A program made the translations under genes and the position numbers. DNA of 64,000 nucleotides from Chitinophaga nivalis. Its GTDB lineage: Bacteria > Bacteroidota > Bacteroidia > Chitinophagales > Chitinophagaceae. The notes beneath the pieces are model-generated. The model had not been told where the DNA came from. It was given only the letters and a program-made list of their open reading frames with translations, and made no database searches. How positions within the stretch are numbered: position 1 is the stretch's first letter; each line of letters starts with the position of its first letter. Of this stretch, positions 46,307-54,273 are shown in pieces. Location: NCBI RefSeq assembly GCF_025989125.1, contig NZ_JAPDNR010000001.1:8296087-8360086 (forward strand), in the 5' to 3' direction.

Positions 46307-47710
46307 ATGAAACCTAACATCAACACCAATGAGTTGCTACGGCAGGTTACTGACTATGTGATACTCGCATTGGCTTTTATACTGGCACGTCACTATGTGG
46401 ATTTGCAACCGGGAGCGGCAGCGCCTTCCTTCCGGATGAATTTACTGCTGTTATCTGTCAGCGCCCTTACCTGGGCCATTACAGGCATTTATGTACACCT
46501 GTATGACGACTTCAGATCCAGACCATTTGCCTATGAGTTTGTAGCGATCCTGAAAACAGTAGTATTCCATTCCTTTATTTTTATTTTCCTGTTCTTCTTT
46601 TTCTTTAAGTCCTATCCTTACTCCCGCACCTTTACGTTGATTTATACCATTAACATTTTTGCCGGGATTACGTTATCCAAGCTCCTGGTAAAAAAGCTGC
46701 TGCGCCGCCTACGGACTTTTGGTCACAACACGAAAAATGTACTGATCGTAGGCGCCGGAGAAACCGGGCTGGACTTCCACCAGACCATTACGCAAAACGA
46801 CCAGTTTGGTTATAAGTGTATTGGTTTTATAGATGATCAGACGAACACCATGATCAACGGGCAATACCTGGGCAGCCTCTCTGATTTAAAAAACATACTG
46901 GAAGATCATGAAATTGATGATGTAGTAGTGGCCTTGCCGGAAAGCTCCCGGGAACAGACGGAAAACATTATTCTCACCAGTGAAAAAGCGGCTAAGAGAG
47001 TACGGATTATTGCCGATTGTCATCGTTACTGTACCCCTACTGTGCGCATGAGTCTTTTCGGCACCTTCCCATTGATTACCATCCGCTCTTCTCCATTGGA
47101 TGACAACGGCCGGCAACAATTAAAACGAATATTCGATATCGGTTTTACGCTCTTTCTGCTGATTACTTTCAGCTGGCTTTTTGTACTCATCGCCCTGCTC
47201 ATTAAAGTTTCCTCTCCGGGTCCTGTCATTTTCAAACAGGAAAGATGGGGATTGAAAAATAAAAAAATCACCTGTTACAAATTCCGTACAATGGTACGCA
47301 ACAGCGAAACAGGGCCGGATGGCCAGTTCCGGGCCACCATCCGCAACGACAGCCGCATTACGGCGATCGGTCGTTTCCTCCGTAAAACCAACCTCGATGA
47401 ATTACCACAATTCATTAATGTGCTGATGGGCGATATGTCTTTTGTAGGTCCCCGGCCCCATGCCATCCCCATTCACCTGGAAATGAAAGATACCATCGAA
47501 CACTATATGCTGCGGCACCTGGTAAAACCAGGCATTACCGGCTGGGCGCAGGTAAATGGTTACCGGGGCGACTATGGCCAGTCGGGTCACATGCAGCGGC
47601 GTATCGACCTGGATCTGTGGTACATTGAAAACTATAGCTTCTGGCTCGACTGTCAGATTATTTTTCAAACATTGGTAAATATGATCCGGGGAGATGAAAA
47701 TGCTATCTGA
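46307..47710 (+). CDS. wcaJ: Undecaprenyl-phosphate glucose phosphotransferase (WcaJ-like initiating enzyme)
   Basis: 467 residues. Five membrane segments in the first half, an NAD-binding-like cytoplasmic domain (about 145-250, NVLIVGAGETGLDF), and a C-terminal bacterial sugar transferase domain (about 265-460): KRIFDIGFTLFLLITFSWLF, GPVIFKQERWGLKNKKITCY, KFRTM, TNLDELPQFINVLMGDMSFV, GPRPHA, KPGITGWAQVNGYRG. Residue placement fits UndP-glucose-1-phosphate transferases. It loads the first sugar phosphate onto undecaprenyl phosphate. The glucose donor is inferred from the family. Separated by 110 bases from the previous gene, so it may also be read from a local promoter. Confidence 0.92.
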   Translation: MKPNINTNELLRQVTDYVILALAFILARHYVDLQPGAAAPSFRMNLLLLSVSALTWAITGIYVHLYDDFRSRPFAYEFVAILKTVVFHSFIFIFLFFFFFKSYPYSRTFTLIYTINIFAGITLSKLLVKKLLRRLRTFGHNTKNVLIVGAGETGLDFHQTITQNDQFGYKCIGFIDDQTNTMINGQYLGSLSDLKNILEDHEIDDVVVALPESSREQTENIILTSEKAAKRVRIIADCHRYCTPTVRMSLFGTFPLITIRSSPLDDNGRQQLKRIFDIGFTLFLLITFSWLFVLIALLIKVSSPGPVIFKQERWGLKNKKITCYKFRTMVRNSETGPDGQFRATIRNDSRITAIGRFLRKTNLDELPQFINVLMGDMSFVGPRPHAIPIHLEMKDTIEHYMLRHLVKPGITGWAQVNGYRGDYGQSGHMQRRIDLDLWYIENYSFWLDCQIIFQTLVNMIRGDENAI

Positions 47711-48962
47711 TACCATAATACAACCACCGCCACGCCCCCGTATCCTGCTGATTTCCTGCAACTATGCACCGGAACCTAATGGCACGGGGAAATACAACGG
47801 TGAAATGATCAACTGGCTGGCAGCTAACGGCTATGACTGTACGGTTATTACCACCTGCCCCTATTATCCGGAGTGGAAAGTGCAGCCGCCCTACGACAAG
47901 AACAAGTACCGCTACCGGAAAGAAGCTGCAGGTGATCACGTCACGATTTACCGGTGCCCGCAATATGTACCAACCAAGCCTTCGGGCAAAATGCGTATGC
48001 TGCAGGATTTTTCCTTTACCCTGTCAGCCGGATGGAAACTGATACAGCTGCTGACGCGCAGCCGGTTTGATATAGTCATTACCGTAGTGCCCTCCTTTCA
48101 TCTGGGACTGCTGGCTGTGCTGTATAAAAAATTACGCCATGCCCGGTTTCTTTATCATATCCAGGATATGCAAATAGAAGCCGCCAGAGATTTACAGATG
48201 ATCCGCTCCCGCTGGTTACTCAGCCGGTTATTCCGGATAGAACAATATATCTTCCGGCAGGCAGATACCATTACCAGCATTTCCGACGGGATGATCCGGA
48301 AAATACAGCAGAAAGCAGGGAAACCGATACAACTCCTGCCCAACTGGGTAGACATCCAACGGTATCACCCACTGGACGACCGCGACACACTGAAAAAGGC
48401 CTATGGCTTTCATACCACAGATAAAGTGGTGCTATACTCAGGCGCCATTGGCGAAAAACAAGGGCTGGAGGCCATCTTACATGCCGCCCGGGCATTACGC
48501 GAACAGGCGCAGCTGAAATTCCTCATATGCGGGTCTGGTCCCTATCAGGCGCGGTTACACGCGCTGGCACATAGCTGGCAGTTGAACAATATTTCTTTTC
48601 TGCCGCTGCAACCGGCTGCACATTTTAACCGGTTTCTGAATATGGCAGATGTACACCTCGTCATTCAGAAAGGCCACGCCGCCGACCTGGTCATGCCGTC
48701 TAAACTCACTACCATCATGGCTGTTGGCGGATTGGCCCTGATCACAGCCAACGAAGGTACCAGCCTGCATACCCTGGTACAACAACATGAAATCGGTATG
48801 CTGGTAAAAGCCGACGACCAGCAGCAATTGAATGAAGGTATTCTGCGGGCGGTACATACGCCGCCGCCACATATCGCCCGTAATGCCAGAAGATATGCAG
48901 AAAATCATCTGTCGGTAGAAAAGATTATGTCTGATTTTACCAGTCTTATACAGCAGTCCTGA
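47694..48962 (+). CDS. wcaI: WcaI-family glycosyltransferase (GT4)
   Basis: 422 residues. Starts within the end of the preceding gene (17-base overlap). N-terminal domain: ILLISCNYAPEPNGTGKYNG, VITTCPYYPEWKV, YHIQDMQIEAARDLQM; C-terminal domain: NWVDIQRYHPLDDRDTLKKA, VLYSGAIGEKQGLEAILHAA, HLVIQKGHAADLVMPSKLTT. These are the motifs of the WcaI-type GT4 enzymes of colanic-acid-like clusters. Probably adds one sugar of the repeat unit after WcaJ. Ends 17 bases inside the convergent methyltransferase gene. Confidence 0.9.
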   Translation: MKMLSDTIIQPPPRPRILLISCNYAPEPNGTGKYNGEMINWLAANGYDCTVITTCPYYPEWKVQPPYDKNKYRYRKEAAGDHVTIYRCPQYVPTKPSGKMRMLQDFSFTLSAGWKLIQLLTRSRFDIVITVVPSFHLGLLAVLYKKLRHARFLYHIQDMQIEAARDLQMIRSRWLLSRLFRIEQYIFRQADTITSISDGMIRKIQQKAGKPIQLLPNWVDIQRYHPLDDRDTLKKAYGFHTTDKVVLYSGAIGEKQGLEAILHAARALREQAQLKFLICGSGPYQARLHALAHSWQLNNISFLPLQPAAHFNRFLNMADVHLVIQKGHAADLVMPSKLTTIMAVGGLALITANEGTSLHTLVQQHEIGMLVKADDQQQLNEGILRAVHTPPPHIARNARRYAENHLSVEKIMSDFTSLIQQS

Positions 48963-49773
48963 TACCCTCTGTCTCTTTTTTTAATGCTACTACATTCTGA
49001 AACAGGAATATTTCAAAACCGGTGGTATTGTATTTGCCCAATGCTTTCAGGCCATCCGGTAATAACCGGTAAAAATCATATCCTGGTAAGAGATCAATAA
49101 TATCTTTGAAAAAGGTTCTCGAAATAACATTCATCTCATTAAATTCTATCTGGATGGCTTCTGCCATTCCTTTCCGGATACACTCCTGCGCACCTTTCAA
49201 TACACTCAGTTCATGTCCTTCCGTATCAATTTTGAGCAGGGCAATGCGGGAAATATTATGCGCTGCTACAAATGCATCAATAGTCGTTAGTTCAATGGCC
49301 ACGGCTTCCGCCTGGCCTTTATGCAGCTCTTCTATCACGCCTTTATACATACTTGCATGTTCAGAGCCTCCTTCTCCCTGGTAATCATAAATAGCTGCCG
49401 TAGTTCTGGTTTCTCCGGCACCCAGCGGCACGGCAGTAAAGGCGTATTCAGCGGCAGCTGTTTCCAGGCGCCGGAAGGCTACCGGATGCGGTTCAAAGGC
49501 ATAAATAGGCAACCGGATCTTATTGTTCCGCAGCATAATGGAATAATTACCCACATTGGCGCCAATGTCCAGTATCGCACCGGAAGAAAGTTTTCCCCGG
49601 TTGATCAGGTACCTGATAAATGCCTTCTCTCCGGACACCACTTCATTCTCATGATTCCTGATACCCAATCCAAACATGCTTAGTTTATAGAAAAGCAAGT
49701 GAAAGGAATAAAATGCTTTGCGGACAAATAAAAATACATAGACTCTTTTTGCAGATCTGGCAAGCGTATTCAT
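48946..49773 (-). CDS. FkbM-family methyltransferase 4
   Basis: 275 residues. GAILDIGANVGNYSIMLRNN (SAM-binding), AFEPHPVAFRRLETAAA and RIALLKIDTEGHELSVLKGA (D-T-E-G) identify the family. It faces the exopolysaccharide operon, tail to tail, overlapping the WcaI-like gene by 17 bases. It is likely to be a further polymer-modifying enzyme that joined the cluster separately. Confidence 0.9.
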   Translation of the reverse strand: MNTLARSAKRVYVFLFVRKAFYSFHLLFYKLSMFGLGIRNHENEVVSGEKAFIRYLINRGKLSSGAILDIGANVGNYSIMLRNNKIRLPIYAFEPHPVAFRRLETAAAEYAFTAVPLGAGETRTTAAIYDYQGEGGSEHASMYKGVIEELHKGQAEAVAIELTTIDAFVAAHNISRIALLKIDTEGHELSVLKGAQECIRKGMAEAIQIEFNEMNVISRTFFKDIIDLLPGYDFYRLLPDGLKALGKYNTTGFEIFLFQNVVALKKETEGIRTAV

Positions 49774-49946
49774 AGTTTGATGCTTAATAGCTGTGATATT
49801 GGATATACAAATTTTCTTCTTACAACAGTGATAGACAGTATGGTTATTCCTTTAATTGATTGATGCGCCGGTTTACCGATGTGGTAGTATCCGGTCCTGC
49901 TATCCGCAAATTTTCTATCTTCATTCAACAGATGAACAATCATACT

Positions 49947-51971
49947 ATGAAACAATTTCTGCTCACGCTTTGTTTGGTCGCCTATCGTATTATCACAGCA
50001 GCCCAGCAACTTTCTCCTGCTGAGGTACAACAGATCGCCGGCTCACTCACTGATCAGCAGCTATTAACTCCATTTGGCCGGGAGGAACTAATTCGCTTTG
50101 CACAAGGTGAACCCCTCCAGGTATATGATGGATTAAACCGGAACGACCTGGCCAACATCAGGCATGCCGTATATGTGGCAGGTACCTCTTTCCTGGATTT
50201 TTTACCGGGGCAAACCAATATTTCCCAAACGGTACTGGACTCTATTTCAGCACTGAACCGCTATCCCTGGGATAACGCTGCGGCATTGGCGGAAGAACGC
50301 TTTTTGTTTCATCAGTTCCCCTGCCACCGCGACCTGTATGATTTTTTATGGCATATCATGAATTTCTACCGGTACAACTATGCATCCGATCTTTCCTATG
50401 ATACCACCAAAGCTTTACTGGTAAAAAGATTCGGCACTTACTTTGGCGCCGCTATGGCACCTGTATGGGCAGACAGCAGCCTCACCTTCGACGTTTCTCC
50501 GGATACGGATACCCGGGCACTGCAGGCTGCCAGAGTACAGGCATATGCTCCCTATCGGCAATGGTTACACGTTTTTCAGCAAGCCGGGGTATTGCCGGCA
50601 GCAGACAGTGCACTATTCCATCATTACAGCAATGGCCAAAACATTTATGGTTCCCTTAGTCATGCTGGTTTTCTGGAACAGGTAGGCAAACGGATTACTT
50701 ACCTCAGCAAATACCCATATCTTAAACAGCAACAGTTGCAGTTGCTGGATAGCCTGCGGGCAGCAGGCTTATTCCACACATCAGTACAACAACAAATCAT
50801 CGCCCGGTATCAGCCTTACACCCTGCTGACGGCCAACGACATTTTCCCTTACTGCAAAACAGTGGCGGTACCTATGTATGCGCAAACGGATATCCTGCCA
50901 TATGATGTAAGACCCCGCCAGCAATACGGACAAATTGATACCGCTGCGATTGCAGCCGTGTTTAGCCGTACGGTACACAAAATATCGCAGCAGCTGTTCC
51001 CCATCAACCTGACGGATGTCCGGGTACATAAAATAGCCCCGGATGCTAATGGATTATACCCCTATGAAGCGTCGCTGGCCATGAGCAGATCGGCCAAACT
51101 GTTATATGTTACGCTGCAACTAGATAAGCAGACATACCGTGAAGTGATAGATGAAAAAGAATTTGAATCGTGGATAAGGCCGCAGAACTTTCAGTTCCTG
51201 AATCATTATCTGGAAGACCGGCAAGACAAGCGGCGCTTTTTTTATATCGACACGTATCTTTTTACCGGTTATGAAAAACAGGAAGCGGATACTGCCTGGC
51301 TGGCGTTGCTAACAGAAAAGCAATCGCAGCTGCTGGCATCGTACTACTTACTGGGACGCCTGAACGCTTGTTATAATGGTAGTCCGGGAGACTATGACTA
51401 CTGCGTATTTCCAGATGATTATTTCCGGCCGGAAAACCGGCTTACCCGCCTGCAGACCGATACATTTGTACAACGCTGTCGGCAATACCAGGTGATTCCC
51501 CATACCAATAATACCCGGCTGACCAGTATTATACGGGAACAAAACACCCGGGCATACGGAGAGGTACTGGTTTTTTCGCCTGGCTATATTTCCACGGCAC
51601 ATTCCCTCCAGGAAATGACGTATGCGGTATCAGCGGCATTACAGCGGCTGATGCCGGGAAAGAAAGCGGTTTTCAGCAAGCTGACCATCGCCGAAGATGG
51701 CAGCAGTGGTTTTCATTTTAATCAACAACATCACCACTTAAGCGCGGTTACCGAAGCCGCCCTGTTCGACACGCCGGAACTAACAACTGTCATAAACCAG
51801 GCCTTCGCTGCCCAGCAGATTCCTTACCGGCTATACCGGTTGCCGGATGGCGACAGCTTATATAAAACAGACAGCAGCGGTCAGCATAACTATATTTTGC
51901 TGAAACCCGCTGCTGCCGGTAAGTTGCAGGCACAATATCCTGCGTTGTTCTATACTGGTGAAACAGAATAA
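49947..51971 (+). CDS. Large secreted protein of unknown function
   Basis: Start taken at the ATG giving MKQFLLTLCLVAYRIITAAQ, a signal peptide; the frame extends 29 codons further to 49860 with a non-signal-like N-terminus. 674 residues. The mature part begins QLSPAEVQQIAGSL and is helical in the first half, with many aromatic and histidine residues; I find no catalytic motif (segments: HQFPCHRDLYDFLWHIMNFY, YCKTVAVPMYAQTDILPYDV). No family recognised. Divergent from the FkbM gene and convergent with the SUFU gene (5 bases apart). Probably a single transcription unit. Confidence 0.7.
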   Translation: MKQFLLTLCLVAYRIITAAQQLSPAEVQQIAGSLTDQQLLTPFGREELIRFAQGEPLQVYDGLNRNDLANIRHAVYVAGTSFLDFLPGQTNISQTVLDSISALNRYPWDNAAALAEERFLFHQFPCHRDLYDFLWHIMNFYRYNYASDLSYDTTKALLVKRFGTYFGAAMAPVWADSSLTFDVSPDTDTRALQAARVQAYAPYRQWLHVFQQAGVLPAADSALFHHYSNGQNIYGSLSHAGFLEQVGKRITYLSKYPYLKQQQLQLLDSLRAAGLFHTSVQQQIIARYQPYTLLTANDIFPYCKTVAVPMYAQTDILPYDVRPRQQYGQIDTAAIAAVFSRTVHKISQQLFPINLTDVRVHKIAPDANGLYPYEASLAMSRSAKLLYVTLQLDKQTYREVIDEKEFESWIRPQNFQFLNHYLEDRQDKRRFFYIDTYLFTGYEKQEADTAWLALLTEKQSQLLASYYLLGRLNACYNGSPGDYDYCVFPDDYFRPENRLTRLQTDTFVQRCRQYQVIPHTNNTRLTSIIREQNTRAYGEVLVFSPGYISTAHSLQEMTYAVSAALQRLMPGKKAVFSKLTIAEDGSSGFHFNQQHHHLSAVTEAALFDTPELTTVINQAFAAQQIPYRLYRLPDGDSLYKTDSSGQHNYILLKPAAAGKLQAQYPALFYTGETE

Positions 51972-51976
51972 TCGTA

Positions 51977-53092
51977 TTATTCGAAAGTCAAAGCATTCCG
52001 CTTTGTTACCACGTGGTTGATTTGCCCATCGATCATTTTTTCCAGCAGGTCATATCCACCGTTGGGTTTATGATGAGCAAACTCCCGTTCCAATTGGGTT
52101 ATCGGCGATAGCCAGAACAGATTCACCTTATCACTGTATGCCAGCGGCAACTGTAAAGCAGCCCCATTGTATAATGCAGTAGATAGTACAACGCTTTCGA
52201 AAGGCGCCGGTAATTCGGCTGCCGCCACTGTATGCCCTTCACCCAACCAGGTGAGCTGCTTCCAGGGCTTGTCTGCCAGGCCGGAGATGATGGCTGCCAG
52301 CTCCATGATTTCCGCATCGGAAAAATCCTTCCGGCTCAGTGCCATGGCCAGTTCCATACGGCGGAAGCCTGGTGCCTCCTCCATATAAATCAGTTCCACC
52401 ATTGGCATTGGGCGGATGCTTACCCCCATGGTGGCCAGGTATACTACATCGTTTTGTTCGAACCATCCGAGGCCCATCGGCGGCCATTGGTCGCCATCAA
52501 TGGCAAAATATTTCACCACCTTTCCCCATTGTGCTTCATAGGCTGTAATGAACTGCTCCTGCAGTACACCCCATGCCTGTGAGGTGTCATCGCTCCAGTC
52601 TTCCCAGAAAGCCATGGCTGCCTTCACGCGGCCATACAACTGGTTGGTCTCCGGTGTACCCAGTGGGAACGTCATGCTATGTTCGCTGGCGTCGATACAG
52701 TCAGCCGCATAGCTGCCGGCTTTTTCGCCGGTATATAATTCCCAGCTGGGAATAGCGCCCAATACTTCGCCGTCATACAATACCGCTGCACTGTCGCCTT
52801 CCGGCAGCCATACAATGGATAGCCGTTCCCGTTGCAGGGGTTCTTTCCCTTGCGGATGATTACAAAACTGCACTTCCAGCATGGGGGCCATGCCTTCTTT
52901 CATGGCAGCCACATCGCGGGTTTCCGGCGCCGGCTGCAGGTTTCTCAGCCAGCACGGGCGTGGTGAATATTTACTGCTTAATACTTCGTTCGGGTACAGA
53001 TAAAAGTAAGCAGCCCGCTCATCCTGCTCTACTGCTGCATAAAAGGTACCACGGTTATTGGCCTGTTCTATCAATATTTCCGGATCTGACAT
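51977..53092 (-). CDS. SUFU (suppressor-of-fused)-domain protein
   Basis: Start taken at MSDPEILIEQ (53092) because the promoter at 53138-53169 lies inside the longer frame (start 53140), so the longer start could not be in the transcript. 371 residues, soluble, without signal peptide. The C-terminal half matches bacterial suppressor-of-fused domains: FESVVLSTALYNG, LPLAYSDKVNLFWLSPITQL and HHKPNGGYDLLEKM are the recognisable segments. The eukaryotic protein is a Hedgehog regulator; bacterial copies are often found near toxins or as putative immunity proteins. No toxin gene is adjacent. Family call is by motif memory only. Confidence 0.65.
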   Translation of the reverse strand: MSDPEILIEQANNRGTFYAAVEQDERAAYFYLYPNEVLSSKYSPRPCWLRNLQPAPETRDVAAMKEGMAPMLEVQFCNHPQGKEPLQRERLSIVWLPEGDSAAVLYDGEVLGAIPSWELYTGEKAGSYAADCIDASEHSMTFPLGTPETNQLYGRVKAAMAFWEDWSDDTSQAWGVLQEQFITAYEAQWGKVVKYFAIDGDQWPPMGLGWFEQNDVVYLATMGVSIRPMPMVELIYMEEAPGFRRMELAMALSRKDFSDAEIMELAAIISGLADKPWKQLTWLGEGHTVAAAELPAPFESVVLSTALYNGAALQLPLAYSDKVNLFWLSPITQLEREFAHHKPNGGYDLLEKMIDGQINHVVTKRNALTFE

Positions 53093-53097
53093 CTTTA

Positions 53098-53143
53098 TAA
53101 TTTCATTAAAACCTTTCAAAATTTTATTAAAACCTTTCAAAAT
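53098..53143. repeat. Two tandem copies of an AT-rich 22/23-mer
   Basis: The unit ATTAAAACCTTTCAAAATT occurs twice in a row just upstream of the SUFU start. The second copy contributes to the TAATTTTG promoter box; the first lies in the 5' leader. Confidence 0.75.
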
Positions 53144-53169
53144 TAAGATATAAGCGGCAGGTACGTCAA
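53138..53169 (-). promoter_or_regulatory. Bacteroidota-type promoter of the SUFU gene
   Basis: On the minus strand TTG (53169-53167), 21 bases, TAATTTTG (53145-53138). An exact TAnnTTTG box; it places transcription start near 53131, which fixes the gene start at 53092. Confidence 0.7.
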
Positions 53170-53349
53170 AACTTTATATTTTTGTGATCCTTTCATCATG
53201 AGATGCCAAAGCTTTTTATTTCTAATTAAAAAGTTTTAATTTACTCCGATAATTAATTCCAACCGATCGGCGAAGAATGACCCACCATACATTCTTCTGA
53301 TGGACCATTATTTGATTTAATCAATTAATTCAAAACCCTTTTCCTCCAC

Positions 53350-54273
53350 ATGTCAGAAGTAAGTAAACAAAAACACCAGACAGCACTTGGTGATGTAGCC
53401 GCCAGACAATTAGCCATTGCCACCCGTACGGCGCCACAGATGTCCTCTATTTCCCCTCGCTGGCTCACCCGTTTAATGAGCTGGATACCCGTAGAGTCAG
53501 GGGTTTATCGCCTTAACAAAGTAAAGGACGAAAGTAACGTTACTGTAGATTGCTCCGGCCGTGACGAACGCGTACTGCCTCAAACCTTTGTTGACTATGA
53601 GGAAAACGCCAGGGAGTATAACCTGAGTGCTGTAAATACAGTACTGGACGTACATACCCGCGTATCTGACCTTTACAGCAAACCGTACAATCAGATCAGC
53701 GAACAGCTGCGGCTGACCATTGAAATTATTAAAGAACGCCAGGAGAGTGAGCTGATCAACAACAAGGAATATGGCCTGTTGCATAGCATCGCCCCGACTC
53801 AGCGTATTAAAACCCGTACCGGCGCACCTACACCGGATGACCTGGATGAGCTGATCACCAGGGTGTGGAAAGAACCTGGTTTCTTTTTGCTGCATCCTTT
53901 AGCCATCGCCGCTTTTGGCCGTGAATGTACCCGCAGAGGCGTACCTCCTCCAACAGTATCCCTGTTTGGCTCTCAGTTTCTTACCTGGCGCGGTATTCCA
54001 TTAATTCCTTCCGATAAAGTGCCTATTGAAAACGGCAAGTCCAAGATCATCTTACTGCGTACCGGCGAAAGCAGACAGGGAGTAGTAGGTCTTTACCAGC
54101 CTAATCTTCCGGGCGAACAGTCTCCTGGTTTATCCGTTCGTTTTATGGGTATCAACCACCAGGCCATTGCATCTTACCTGGTTTCTCTCTATTGTTCTCT
54201 TGCGGTACTCGTAGACGATGCTATCGCGGTTCTTGATGATGTAGAAATAGGTAAATATCATGAGTACAAATAA
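53350..54273 (+). CDS. srpI: Family 2A encapsulin shell protein (SrpI type)
   Basis: 307 residues. Family features run along the length: an N-terminal HQTALGDVAARQLAIATRTA and PRWLTRLMSWIPVESGVYRL (extended N-arm), then VDYEENAREYNLSAVNTVLD, RLTIEIIKERQESELINNKE, FGRECTRRGVPPPTVSLFGS, WRGIPLIPSDKVPIENGKSK and the C-terminal QGVVGLYQPNLPGE plus MGINHQAIASYLVSLYCSL. These correspond closely to the Synechococcus SrpI shell protein, which has the HK97 phage capsid fold and assembles into an icosahedral shell. No family 2B cyclic-nucleotide-binding insert is present. The stop overlaps the start of the cargo desulfurase by 14 bases, so the two are coupled. Confidence 0.95.
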   Translation: MSEVSKQKHQTALGDVAARQLAIATRTAPQMSSISPRWLTRLMSWIPVESGVYRLNKVKDESNVTVDCSGRDERVLPQTFVDYEENAREYNLSAVNTVLDVHTRVSDLYSKPYNQISEQLRLTIEIIKERQESELINNKEYGLLHSIAPTQRIKTRTGAPTPDDLDELITRVWKEPGFFLLHPLAIAAFGRECTRRGVPPPTVSLFGSQFLTWRGIPLIPSDKVPIENGKSKIILLRTGESRQGVVGLYQPNLPGEQSPGLSVRFMGINHQAIASYLVSLYCSLAVLVDDAIAVLDDVEIGKYHEYK

